This document shows positions 1 to 12,691 of a stretch of DNA of 39,647 nucleotides, one piece after another. Each line of letters begins with the position of its first letter. The stretch's first letter is position 1. Position numbers and translations under genes: made by a program. Below the pieces are notes generated by a model. The model was given only the letters and a program-made list of their open reading frames with translations, was not told the DNA's origin and searched no databases. Source of the stretch: Mastigamoeba balamuthi (taxonomy: Eukaryota > Evosea > Mastigamoebida > Mastigamoebidae); the NCBI GenBank assembly GCA_902651635.1, contig CACRSC010000162.1:1-39647 (forward strand), given 5' to 3'.

Positions 1-14
1 TTTTGGCGGGTCGA

Positions 15-3000
15 ATGCGGTGTATTTTTACGGGCAATTGATTCCGTCAAGAGGGATGGTTCTGTGTGGCCAACTAACTGCTGCGTCCAGTGCGGCTGGG
101 GTTCCTGAGGGCGTCGCTGCTGGGGGTGTCGAGCGAGGGCTGGGGCGCCCCGGGCTACGTGACCCGCCTGCGTGCGTCGTGCGCTTCGCACCGGCAGTGC
201 GCGGCGGCGTCGCCGGGGCTGGCGGAGACCCTGCGCGAGGTCGCGTCGGCGGGCGTGGGCTGCCAGCTGGCCAGCACCGCCGTGTCAATGGCCGCTGTGC
301 TCACGGCAGCGGGCGTAGTCGAGATCGACCCCGGAACGACGACCCCCGCCAACTACTCGGTCGCCGCGGTCCGCGCAGAGTCGTACGCCGCGTTCAAGTG
401 CGTCGACGGCACGGGCTACGCCGCCGCGAGCCTCCGCGCCGTGCAGGACCCGCTCTCGCGCGTAGCCCTCGCGGTGGAGCTCGCCGCAGACCCCGCCGCC
501 GTCGTGCGCACCGTCAAGGCGGCCGCGCGGTCCCTCAGGGTCTCCGGCCGCCGCGCTGCTGTGCTGTCGCCAGACACGTCCTCCCTGACAACGTCGGTCG
601 ACAGCGACATCTTCGCTGGGGGCCGCGGAGGGTCGCTCCTCAAGGACACGGCGCTGGACGCCTCCTCCTCGCAGTCGCAGCTCGTGACGTTCGTCGCGGA
701 GGTGTTCAAGGACACATTCAGTCGCACCGGCTATCCTACATACGCCAACGCGATGTCGAGCACTGCTGTGACGCTTTCCGCCGAGGTTGTGGGCGCGTAC
801 TTCCGGGCCCACACGTACCCGACGGCGCACGGGTTCTGGCAGTTCTTCGCGGGCAGGTACGGAGGTGGCCAGCACGCGGTGCCCTCGGACGACGGCAGCA
901 GCGTCAACGTCGCCCTGCTCGTTCAACTGCGGAATGTCGAGTGCGCGATGGCATCCGACTCCCTTCCTGGAACCAAGTGGAGCCTGGTGCTGGAGGGTCT
1001 GGCCCGGGGTGCCCTTGGGGAGCCGTGCTCCAAAACCGCAAGTGCGACGGGCATTCCCACTCTGCCTCCTACGTTCAGTGGGAGGCTGTCGGCCATGGTG
1101 TGGACGAGCCTGACTGTGCCCGCTGTCGTGCAGAGCAGCAGCACGGTCACCATTCCTCCAGGGGCGAAAGTGTACCACGCCGCGAGGGCAACCTCGGCGC
1201 AGTCCTTCGAAGGATCGATCGTCAGCAGAGCCGATCTCTCGTGCTGGTTCTCATCGGACGTGGACGCCTTTTGCTATCCCAACGCCGTCGCCGAGGTGGG
1301 CGGTCAGTGTGGCACAGCCTTCTCCCAGAGCTTGTTCTGGTCGCTTGCTGGAAAGTTATCTCTGTCGGCAACTGCAGAGCTCACCAGAAAGCTCGGCGAT
1401 GACACCAAGATCGGCGAGGCCGACGCAAGGATCGCCCGGGCCTTCGGGAGCAGCGAGGCGGGCTTGTCATACAAGCAACTGTTTGACAGAGCCGGCCTGG
1501 TCAACACCGCTGGGCGTGACACTGCGTCCTACATCCAGGCTGCCGTGGCCTTGGTGCGTACAGCCATCGAAGACGATCCCATCGCCCCCGGGCTCGCCGA
1601 GGTATCAATGGTGCCGACCGAAAAGGAGCTGCATGTCACTGTCCACTCTGCGCGCGTGCGGCCATTCTCATTGGACGACGCAGCGCAGCATATGCTGCCG
1701 CTGTCGAGAGTCGCGTTCAGGACCGTAGCGTTATCTGATGTGTCTAGAGAGGTTTCAGACTCAAAATCGGAATTCATCTGGACTGAGAGCGCGGAGGCCT
1801 CGTCTTATGAGCTTTCAATTCCCATACGCCGGAACATGCGCACGGGCCTCACCAGTGGTGGTAGTGCGTTGCTCAAGCTCTCGTCCAACTGCGCCCACAA
1901 CACCCCGTCGGCTCGCATGCTCTACGTGCAGTACCAGTTCAATGGGGCTCTGAATGGGCCCGGCTGCCCCAGCACTCGCGACTGCTCTGTGACGATCTGG
2001 GCCAACCAGACGGTCAACCTCGAGCCTCAGGACATCGTCCGCTCCGCCGTAGGCAACCCGGACCCATTCTGGTGGTCTGGAAACGGGGTGTACTCGGACG
2101 GCCACGAGGCCCAGCCCGAATACGTCGCTGCTTCGCTGGTTGGCGCACTTGCCATTCCTGGCTCGATTATTTCGCAGCAGCTGTCCGACCCGCTGTACCC
2201 GATGAGCGAGTCGCTGCCGGACGTGTTTGGCAGGTCGTCCTTCGGCACCGCGATGTGGGATGAAAAGACGTCCTGGATCTACATGCCGCGCGATGCCGTC
2301 CTGGCTACATCCAGGTCGCTCCCCGTGCCGTCTACAGTCGAAGAGCCCTACTCTGTCGTCATCAACAACCAGGACTCGGTCTGCACTCTGATCGCTACTG
2401 CCAGTGGACAGAGCGACGAGGAGATCACGAAGAACGCGAAGCAATCGCTTCGTCAAGGGCTGATCAGATCCTCTTGCGCCAGCGTCGCCAACGCTCTCTG
2501 CTTCGACGTTGATGTCACCAGCGCACAGAGCTCCAAGAGCATCAGCATCAGCATCAAGCCGTGCTTCACCGGCAGCATTGCTACATTCAAGATCTCTCGC
2601 AACTCGTCGGATTCATCTCAGCCGCTGTTCGATGGCAAATCATGGAGGACGTCGCCCCGGCTCGACATCAACAGCTTCAGCGACCTGTACAAGACGCTCT
2701 ACGAGCCCGTTTTCTCGCCAATAGCGCCCTACGCCGGCGTCCCGAAGGAGGAATGCCTCCCGAGGGATAGCGTCAGCGGCTGGGGTGTCGTCAACGGCAA
2801 CAGGACGCAGTACTATCCAAGCTGCGTGCCCACGGTGTTCTTCCCCATCGGGGCAGAGGGCACACTTGTCTCTCCCGGGAGCGTTCCGATCATCAAGACG
2901 CACAAGACCGCGGACGCGTCGGTGGTCGTCGAGACGCCAGACACCAGTGTGTCCGCCGAAGTTGACGTCCGTGTCGCAGCAGAGTTCGGATTCTCGATGC

Positions 3001-6000
3001 TGTGCTCGCTGGGCAGCGGCAACCTGAGCATCAAGACGTGCTTCGACGAGGACGAGGGCAACACAGCACAGACAACGCGTGTGCCGCAGAGCCCCAACAA
3101 TGCGTTCACGTTCTCGGTCATCGTGGAGCAGAGGCATAAGGTATCGAGCAGCGGGAGCAGCGGTGTACCGACTCAGTACAAATGGACCAGCTCGGTCACG
3201 CTTACGCCAGGAGAGCTGGTGTGGGACCAACTGGGATCGAGGTTCCTGAGCCAGGCGGCAACCGCGGAGAGCTCGGGCGTTCTCAGCAAGATGCTGAGCC
3301 TGAATCCCCGCAAGAGCACAATCGTGCAGGTGGAGAACAAAAGCAGCCTCAACAGCACGGCCCCCTACACGCAGTACTTCATCACCATGTCCCCCGTTGT
3401 CGAGGGCGACTTCATCTACGTGCCGCTCGAGCTCGAGCTGAGCAAGGCGTGGATTCCGGGTCTCGTTTCAGCCAAGACGGACACGGGGACTGCTCTCGCT
3501 CGAGCCATGACAGCCTGCCCTCTGGTCAGGAAGGTCAAAACGGACTTGGAGGTCAGGATCCAGACGGCCACCTCGGGAGCCTGCCAGGGGGCCATCGGCA
3601 TCGTCAAGCTCGAATGCAAGAAGCCCGAAGCCGTCAACTCGAGTGCAACATACAAACTCAACGCAGAGGCGCCTGCACTGATCGTCGCAAACCAACTGTT
3701 GGAAGCGGTCTACTCGGCGGCCTTCCTCACGACGTTCACATCTGGTGGCACAGCGGAGGTCGTTGTCGACGTTAAGCCAGAACTGAACCTCAATGTTGTG
3801 CAACTGAACAACGACGGCATGAGCAGCCCGCCGCCACTGCACGTGATCCTGTCGAGCACGCGAGCGCTGTCAACCATAAGGAACGCGACCTCCAACGCGA
3901 CGCTATCGGTCTCGTGGGACGGAGCCAACAAAGAAGGCGAGGACATGCTCAACGGCTTGCGCAAGACGGGGCCCGTGACGCTGTGCAGGGCAGCCAAGAG
4001 CGTCTACGAGACGGTGGGCGACTTCACGTCGCAGCCCAGCGCGTCGGGGCGCCTGCCGTTTGTGGCGTCCTCCGTGGGCGTGATGTACTACGACCTGTTC
4101 TACAGCCCCCTGGGCATGCTCAGGGATGAGACCTGCTCGCTGACGCTCAAGCCCGGCAGCGTCACCGTCGACTCGTTCTGCGCGGGCGTGTCGCGGGCGC
4201 TGGGCGTCAACAACGGGTGCCCTGTGACGAAGCTGGCGGACGGCAAGCTCACCATCAGCGTCGCCGCCCTGAGGCAGCAGCAGACGCGCCCCGCAGTGCT
4301 CTTCGACACGGCAAAGCTCACTGGCGTCGACAACAACATCCCGCTGGGGCTTGGGCGGTCCGGGGACCTGCTGCTCAACACGAACCAGTCGCTGGCGATG
4401 AACATCGACGTGGACGTCTCCAGCGACGCCGAGGTGTCGATCGACCGCAAGAGCACTCTGCTGATGTCGTCCAACCGTGTCGCCGCTGCCGCCGACTACA
4501 AGGTCCAGTTCGGCTCGGGGATGTTCACCTTCGAGTCGACCGAGATCCACTTGGACGCGAAGCTGCGTGGGTGGGTGGACGCCGATGGACATGTGCACGC
4601 GTTTTTTGATGGCAATGCGTCGCTGGCGACGTTCGTGACGCTGTCGGCGTACATGGAGTGCAAGCTGAAGATCAACGTGGCGCCGGTTGACGGCTACGCG
4701 CTGGGCAACAGGTCGGCGATCGTGCTGGAGGAGATGTGCACGTCCGGGGGGTTCGCGGACAACATCGCAGACGCGCTGCGGAACATGGGGTTCTCGAGCT
4801 ACGTCGTCAACGAGCCCACGATGCTGTGGGAGCAGTTCCGCAAGGCGGTGCAGAGCCCGTTCGGCAACGGCATCCTGACGCAGCTGCGCGACCCCGTGTC
4901 GTTCCTCGAGGGTCGCGTGTACCGCGTGGTGCGCAAGGCCCTCGGGGCGGTGACGGCGGCCAACGACGTGTCGCTGGCCATGTTCGAGGCGAGCAAGACG
5001 ATCATGGCCAACAAGACCTCGTCGATCGTGGCCAACGACCGCATGTCCCTGCAGCTCGTCACCGACGTCCTCAACGCCAAGCTCGCACACCTCCTCAATG
5101 GCAAGCTCGTCGTGCCGCCAGTCGATTCGAAGACGTTCGTGTGGCCGATGCGGCTGCTCCACCGGACGTCGGACGCCGTCGACAGTGTGCGGTTCCCGAC
5201 GGGCCCCCACGGCAACGCGGTGTTCGACAGGTTCAACGGGTTCAAGCCGACGCTGGACTTCGAATGGCGCATGGAGCTCAACATGACGTGGTCTCCGATG
5301 GACGGCATCGCCGTGTCGTTCGACCCCCAGGGGAAGCCCTTCTCAGGCACCGCGAGCTTCCGGATGAACCTACCGAGCACGAGGAGCGCAGCCACTCCGT
5401 ACAGCATCAGCGGGAGGTTCATCAACATGCCTGTGGAGCTGGACAAACCTCAGTTGTCGGCCAACCTGGACATCACAGCGACCGTTCCCCAGGCGGGGAG
5501 CAACAAGCCAACCGTCGAGATCACCGGCAACGACGCCTTCATCCGTTCGGACCTCATGCGTACAGGCCACGTTGGTGAATTTGCGCTGACTTCGGAGGAT
5601 TCGTTCCCGGCGCTGCCCAGGACGGAGAGCAAGCTCAGCCTGGGCTGGGGCAGGCATGCCACCGCCACCCGCAAGCGCGCGGATGCCCACCCCAATACTC
5701 CGAGCGTCGAGATGGACAGAATCACGTACTGCGCTGGCCATCACCTCGCGACTTCGGCACGAGTGCTTCTCGACAAGACTAGCAGGTACCTAGACCCCCT
5801 GGCTGCGACGTTCGGGCCGGACGGCTGGTTCATGAAGCCGATACCGGGGCTGGAGAAGTTGGGAGACGTGAGCGTGATGTCGCTGGTCGAGATGCTTGCC
5901 GAGATGCACGATGGCGACGGCATGTACGCCATAATGATTCGCACTCTAGGCGACGCCATCAAGGCAGTCTTCCACACGCACGACATCCTGGGCAAGTGGG

Positions 6001-9000
6001 CGTCTCAGTTCCCGGGGACGTGTAGCAGCCTCTCAATGGATAATGGCAACGCCACGATCGACCTGACGCAGTCGAAACCGGAGGTCATTAAGACGCTATC
6101 CAGAGACAAGAGGGATATGGGCGTATTCCTGCACTGGGGCTCAGATGCCCCCAAAGAACTAGAACACGAGGTGAACGTTGAGCTTCCCTCGTGGCTGTCG
6201 ACGGGAAGCACGTTCGAGTGGAAACCCATGGACACCGACATGATTGTTGCCTCGATGCTCGGGGAGAACGTGAAGCTCTTCTCTGTCCAGCTGCTGACCG
6301 ACGTGATCTCGATACCGGCCACGTTCTCGTTTGTCGTGTACCCGCTACCCGCGTTGTTTCTGGCGATCAATGTCGACGTCTCCATCACCATCTGGCCACC
6401 GCCGATCGTTCTGACAACCGAGGGCCTGGCTGCTGCCGTGCAGTCCAAGGGAGCTGGCCAGTTCTTCCGCAGCATGGGATTTCAGACGTTGTCTCCTTCT
6501 GGGCAGAAGAGGTGGATGATCGAGGCCAGTCTCGGCCTGTCGGCCGGGGCGGGTGCGGGAATCTTCAAATTTGCCGAGGTCCTCTTCGAGCTCTCTGTGC
6601 GTGCTACTCTCGATCTGCGTCTCGTCGGCGACAAGGACTCTAAGGGCCAGGAGAAGGACTTCCTCACCTCTGACGGCATCACTCTGCGCTGGCGCAGCGG
6701 GGGCATACGCAACGTCATGGAGCTCAAGTTCGTGATAGACGCTAGGATGGCTCTGTCTGTACGCATCTGTTTCCCCAAGATCGGATTTATCCCGAGTGTC
6801 TGCTTCACTGTCTTCGAGGTCTCGGTGTCTGTCCCCGTGCTGGAACTCACGTGGGGCGGCGGCCAAGGGCTTGCTCTCTCCGCATGCGCCCGCATCAACG
6901 CAGACTTGGCACTGTTCACAGTCTCGGACAGCTTCGAGACAACGTGCTCCGAGGACCGCCCCACGCACTCGGCGGCCAAGAAGAACGCCCAAGGCGGCGG
7001 CGGACGGCACCGTCGCATGCTGCTGGCGGCACGGGACACGGCAGAGACCAACAACCGCCCCAAGTTCACCATCACGGAGGACAGCGCGCTGGGCTGCCCT
7101 GTGGTGGCGATGCTGCCCAAGGGGAATATCGGGAAGCAGGGGCCCCAGATGACCAGCGAGCTCAGGAGCCCCTCCGCGAGCACGCCCATCACGTTCGGCG
7201 GCTGCCAAGCCTCCGATATTGTGGTGGCGGGGTCGCTGTCGAGAAGGCTCGTTCTGCCCAGCTGCCCCGACAGCGCTGTCGCCATCGAACAGGAGCACTA
7301 CACTGCAGCCGGCGTCATCCGGATAGGCAAGGACCACTTTGCGCCGCAGGGGCACAGCTCTGTCGAATTCGAGGGCGAAGTGCAGAGCCTGGCGTTCAGC
7401 AACCCGATGATGCTGCAGACGTACGAGGTCACGGGCCTGCCCAAGACGAAGAATGGCATCACGCTGGCGACGGCGGGCGAGAGCATCGTGCAGCTGTCGG
7501 GCAACCCCACGGACTACATCCAGAGCAGGCTGTCCATCACCGGCGAGGCCGTGTCCGTCGAGGCCCGCCTGGTCGTGTCGCAGCTGTACGTCAACGCAAC
7601 GCACATCACGAGCACCAGCGGCATCAACATCGGCATCCCGCAAAGCCTGCCGTCGCTGACTGTCGAGGCGGCGGACAACACGAGAGAGTCACGCCTGGTG
7701 CTGGGCCCCATCGCCAAGGGCCGCCAGGTCACGGCCGTGGGAAGCACCGCGGGCGCCAGTTTCCGCGTGGAGGCGGCGGAGCAGATCGAGGGCGAAGCGT
7801 TTGTGGTGGGATACCCCAACGCGAGCAACCAGCTGGAGCTGCATGCGCAGATGACGCCGCAGACGGCGCTGGTGGTGTCGCGGCAGAGCCTGCTGCTGCA
7901 GAACGGGCCCACCAACACGATCGTGTACTGGACGGGGATCAACTACCGGTCGTTCGCGTTCAAGGGGCAGGCGGGGGCGACGACGCACATCATGGTGGTG
8001 CGGCCCGAGAGCTTCAGCGTGACGCGGATCGCGTACGAGGGCGTGCCGGGGAGCGGGGCCGTGGTGCCTGTGACGAGCTGCGACGCCAAGAGCGAGGTGG
8101 TGGTGGCGCGGAGCGGGGCCGGTAACGTGAACGTGAGCCTCGGGGGCCCCGAGGGGCTGCGGGACTCGCACTGCACGCTCAAGGTGGTGCGGACGGACGT
8201 GGTGGCGGCGGGGAGCACGACGCTGGTGGTGGAGAGCGGCGGGGACCGGCGGAACCTGCGGTGGGAGCTGGGGAACGGGCGGATGAGCGTGGAGACGGCG
8301 GTGGGGAGCGAGCCGCCGCAGCTGGTGTTCTTCCCGGGGGTCGAGAGCGTGCACGTGCGGTTCGGGACGGGGTCGAACGACGTGGTGCTGGACGCCGAGT
8401 GGCAGCGGCTGGAGAGCGTGCTCGAGTTCCCCGCAGAGACGCGCGGGACCAACAAGCTGTTTGTGCGGGGGCGGCTGGCGCGGCCGATCCTGGTGAAGGG
8501 CAGCGTGGAGGTGGTCATGGAGCTCGAGGACAGCCCGGCGGGCGCCGCGCCGCAGACGCCGCTGTTCGTGGTGGGCGGGGCGCGCGGGACGCCGACGAAC
8601 GTGCGGATCACCGCGCCCGACCGCAGCGCCAGCGGCAACGCGACGACGGTGAGCGTGGACGGCGAGTGCCTGCGGCTGAGCGGGCGGCTCGTGCGGACCA
8701 GTCCGACGGCGTGGCTGCGGGCGGCGCTGGACGCGGCGGGGATCAACGAGCGGACGCTGTCGGGGTGCGACGTGGCGTACGCGCGGGGCAGCGGGGTGGC
8801 GCTGTCGGTGGCGCTGCGGACGGGCCGGGCGAGCGACCGCGTGGTGGTGGGCGCGGGCGTGGAGCTGGCGCGGATGGAGGCGTACCTGGGCGACGGCGAC
8901 GACACCGCCGAGTGGCTGTCGGCCGTGCCCGGCGTCGTCGACTTTGGCGAGGGCGAGGCGGCCACGAGGGACACGCTGCTGCTGCACTACCGCGCCACCG

Positions 9001-12000
9001 AGAGCCCCGGCTTCGACGGAGCCCGCATCCTGGTACGCGGGGACGAGGCGCTGGAGGTGCGCCACTGGGACGCGCTGGACAGCGTGACCGTGCGCCACTC
9101 CCCCGCCGCGACGGCGCCGGCGGCCGGGTCGGAGGCGCCGAGCAGGCGCGTGGGGGTCAGCCCGGCGGGGCTGCTCGACTACGAGATGGACTGGGCCACC
9201 GTGTACCGCGTGGGCACCTGCACGCAGCTGCGCATGGCCACACCCGGCGACGTGGGCTCTGCCACCGGCGTCGAGGTCGTGGGCAGCCGCGCGGACTGCC
9301 GGGTCGACGTCGACTGCACGCGTGGCGCCTGCAGCGTGGAGGGCGTCGTGGTCGGGGGCAGCGGGAGCAGCGCGCGCATGTGGGTGGCGGGGGCCGAGGG
9401 CGGGGCTGCGCTGGGGAACAGCACGTCGCTGGGCTTCCGGGGCGCGGCCCGCGTGGCCGTGTCGGGGGAGGCAGGCAACGGGACGGCTGCCGGAGACGGC
9501 GCGGCGATCGCGGTGGAGGGCAACACGACGGCGGACCTGCTGGTGGCGCTGCCCGTGGGCCCCGCGTGGCGCGTTGCGCTGCGCACCGTCGGGACCTCGT
9601 CGGTGGTGCTGATTGGCGGCGCTGTCGACGTGAGCGCGCAGACGCTGACGTCGGGTGCCGCCGTCGTTATGTCGCGCGGGGCGACGGCGCGGATGGGGGT
9701 CAGCGGGGCCGTGCAGATCGGCGGGGGCTGCGTGCGCAACGCGGTGCTGGACAGCAACGTGGCGCTGCACGGGGGGCCGCGGCACGCGCACTCGCGGTGG
9801 CTGGCGGTGCGGGCCAACGCGAGCGGGGCGACCGTTCCGGCAACGCAGGACTGCCAGGTGGCCGTGAGCGAGGCGGCGGAGGTGATCCTGGACGGGGCGG
9901 TGCCCGAGGTGGCGCTGAGCGACGTGGGGACGCGGAGCGTGCGGGCCGTGAGCGTGCGGTCGGCAGCGCCGGCGGTGGTGCACCTGGCCGACACGCGCGG
10001 GTGGGCGTCGGCGGACATCCGGGGCGCGAGGGGCGTCGTGGGGCTGGACAACGGCGAGGAGCTGGTGCTGGCGCTGGTGCCCGGGGGCGGCCGCGTCGTG
10101 CTGGACAACGCTGCGCTGGCGCGCGACTGCGCGATGACGATCGACTGCAGCGGCACGGACGACGACGGCGCCGAGGAAGCGGCGCACACGACGTGGAACG
10201 TGACTGGGCCCTCGGCGACCTCGGCAGGCGAGCGGCTGATGGAGACTCGGGTGGAGTTCAACGGGAGCGCGTGCAGCGGTGCTGTGAGCAGCAGGGCGTC
10301 GCTGCGGGAGAGCGAGGGCCCGAGGGTGCGGCTGGTGGGCGCCAACGACAGCACGGCGGTGTCCATCGACGTCGGGAGCAACGACTGGGCCGACGACAAC
10401 GAGACCGACGGCAACAGCTCCGACGACGCTCCCCTCTCGAGCACGAGCAGCAGCGCCTCGACCGGCAAGGACCGCAACCAGACGAGCAACGCAACGACCA
10501 CGCGGAGGGCAGCGACAGCGGCGGAGGACACGGCCGACAACGAGAGCGAGGACGGGTCGTCGCAGGCGGCGGCGGCAGGGCCCGAGGCGCCCCTGGTGAT
10601 GGAGGTGATGGAGAGCAGGGGCGAGTCGTCGGTGGCGATGACGCACAGGGGCCGGAGCGCGGGGTCGGTGGCGTGGCCGAGCGGGAACCCGCCGCGGTCG
10701 GTGGACATCCGGCTGGCGGGGACGGCGCGGGCGGCGGTGAGGCTGGCGAGCGCGCTGGGGAGCTGGTTCCGGGAGGCCGAGTACCCGCTGACGCTGGCGG
10801 TGGCGGAGACGGCGGCGGTGACGGTGGACACGGAGCGGGGGCTGGGGGCGTCGGTGCTGTTCGCGGGGGCGCGGGTGGGCGCGTACGACGCGGGGCGGCA
10901 GTCGTTCGGGGTGACGGGCGAGGCGGGGGCCGAGGGCGAGTGCTTCGACCCGTGCTACCAGTGCACGCGGCAGGCGTGGGCGACGGCGGACGTGCAGGGC
11001 GAGCCGTGCAGGACGCGGGACGCGCTGGAGCGGTGCGAGGACAGGCGCGGGCTGCGGATCGTCGGCGCGGCTGCAGGGCACAGCGGGGGCCAGGCGTCGG
11101 CCACAATGAGGGCGCACTGCGGGCGGGCCGCGTGGGCGCCGCGGAGCAACGCGACGTGCTCGTTCACGCTCAACGCCGAGACGACGGCGGAGAGCTGGAA
11201 GGCGCCGGCGTCCGGGCGGGCGGGGATGGTGTTCACGGCGGCGGTGAGCGCGCTGCTGACGCTGGTGGGGGCCGGGGCCACTGCGGCGGCGGCGGCCGGG
11301 GGCCGGAGCAGGGGCAACGAGGGGCTGAGCCGGGCCGAGGTGTGGGGCCTGTGGCACCTGCGCGGGGTGCTGGCGGACCACTTCTCGTGGGCGTCGCTGG
11401 CGCTGACGGCGTGCGTGGCGAGCACCGTGGACGCCGACGGGGCGGGCGCGCCGTCGTGGGGGTGGCTGCCGTCGTCGCTGGCGGTGCTGACCGAGTCGCG
11501 GCGCTTTGTGCTGGGCTGGTTCTGCGACTGCCCGCGCGTGGGCAGCGGCAGCCCCGGGGCGGCCCCCATCGTCGTCCTGGTCGCCGGTGTCGCCGCCGCC
11601 GCGCTGTGGGTGGCCACCAAGGTCCTCTGGCGGGGCGGCAGCGGCTCCTCGGACGACAAGGGCGAGGGCGGGGCGCTGCGCTGGGCGGTGACGGCGGGGC
11701 TGCGGGCTGCGTCGGGGCTGCTGGCGCTGTTCGTGCCCGCCGCTGTCTACGCCGTGGCCTTCCTGCCGTCGGTCCAGGCCGACGTGGCGCTGGCGGGGCT
11801 GGTCGTGGCGGCGCTGTCGGCGGCGCAGCTGGTGGACGCGGTGGCGCGCCGCGAGTACGCCTGCTGCGCGGCCATGGCGTCGCACGCCGTGGCGATGGTG
11901 GCGGTGCTGCTGTCGGGCACGGGCGAGTCGCGCGACGCCGTGCTGGCCCTGGTCCTCGTGGCCCTCGTGCTCCTCGCCGCCACGGGGTCGCTGGTGTTCG

Positions 12001-12236
12001 TGGGCGGGGCCGTGCGCGACTGCGAGGGAAAGGCCCAGGCTGTCCTCTGGTCCGCCGTCTACGTGGCCCTCCGCCTCGTCTCGTGCGCCTTCGGCATCGC
12101 CTTTGTGGCCTCTGCCTGGCGCCGCCAGGGCGGCAGCTCCCTCGTCCCGCTCTGGGCGCTCTGGGTCTGGACCCCGTTCCTCTGCGTCATCCCCGTCATC
12201 ATGACCAAGCTGGGCAACAAGGATACCGGCAAGTGA
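15..12236 (+). CDS. Giant multi-pass membrane protein, copy 1 (about 4,050 aa)
   Basis: One uninterrupted frame runs from 91 to a TGA at 12234-12236. I place the start at ATG 15-17 in a seven-base coding exon (15-21), spliced over intron 22-90, because the frame itself has only a GTG at 90 and a stop just upstream. The N-terminus would be MRLRLGFLRASLLG, a weak signal-like segment. Residues up to about 3,600 are rich in V, T, S, A and NxS/T sequons and suggest a beta-rich ectodomain. A Gly/basic linker (GGGGRHRR) lies near residue 2305 and an acidic Ser/Thr-rich stretch near 3426-3497. A Cys cluster (GECFDPCYQC onward) occupies about 3616-3695. Eight or nine hydrophobic helices follow from about 3711 to the end, which is MTKLGNKDTGK. 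I recognise no family. The architecture, a huge ectodomain ahead of a multi-pass C-terminus, resembles adhesion or polycystin-type receptors only in outline. Confidence 0.88.
22..90 (+). other. Putative first intron of giant gene copy 1
   Basis: The upstream flank reads ATGCGGT followed by gtattt, then an aactaactg branch-like site and tccag just before the main exon at 91. Joining 15-21 to 91 gives codons ATG CGG TTG CGG CTG, in frame with the giant protein. The right arm keeps the same ATG, donor position, branch site and acceptor but has a shorter intron (53 against 69 bases) and a better donor, gtaatt. Conservation of exactly these parts, with length change between them, supports an intron. 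A 5' UTR exon ending further upstream would be outside the window. Confidence 0.55.
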
Positions 12237-12690
12237 CCGTGTCCGTCCTCCCCTGCGGGCCAGTTTTGTACCGTTCAGGCTGGCTGAGAGCGTTTGTCAG
12301 AGAGGCAACATTTGTTCCATCAATTCAAATTCACAGTCCAATGACCTTCGTAGCATATGCTATCTCTTGCATCCAGTGGCACAGTCTCCCAACCCTCCAT
12401 GTGCACGTGAATCAGATGTCTTTGAGAATCTGGAGGTCAAATGATATCATTTTCACAGTACTGAACGGAGCTCTTTTTCAGTCTCAATTACAGCCATTGC
12501 AAAGAGTCCCTTAGCCCAGAAATATTGACTGAAATGTATGATTGGTGTATGAATCGGAATAGATTTTATTGAATACCATACGACACGTTTGTTTAGTACC
12601 GAAATTGTGTCTCAGATTCCATAATATTCAATCCCAGAGGCTACAATGACTTTCCCTTTGTCTATACTATTTCCCACGGACACCCACCCC
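12237..12690. other. Convergent 3' UTR interval, left arm
   Basis: No credible coding frame lies here. It separates the TGA of the giant gene from the end of the convergent small gene. An AATAAA on the - strand at 12565-12570 could serve the small gene. The first AATAAA on the + strand after the giant gene is at 12768-12773, so the two 3' ends probably overlap. A short phrase, gaaaccgggaaaaa, occurs twice just beyond (near 12726 and 12777). The interval is practically identical to 26931-27384 in the right arm. Confidence 0.5.
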
Positions 12691-12691
12691 G

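Noticed and set aside
90-92. GTG as the true start of the giant protein
   Set aside because: It is unlikely in a eukaryote with introns; a spliced ATG exon fits both arms equally well.
7689-11885. Long - strand frame of about 1,400 codons opposite the giant gene, and its mirror at 27736-31731
   Set aside because: It is also a composition shadow: Arg/His/Pro-rich, while the giant frame shows normal hydrophobic helices and conserved replacements.
8261-12514. Long + strand frame of 1,417 codons overlapping the giant gene, and its mirror at 27107-31360
   Set aside because: It is a shadow of the giant gene caused by GC-only third positions; the product is an Arg/Gly/Ala-rich string with no domain.
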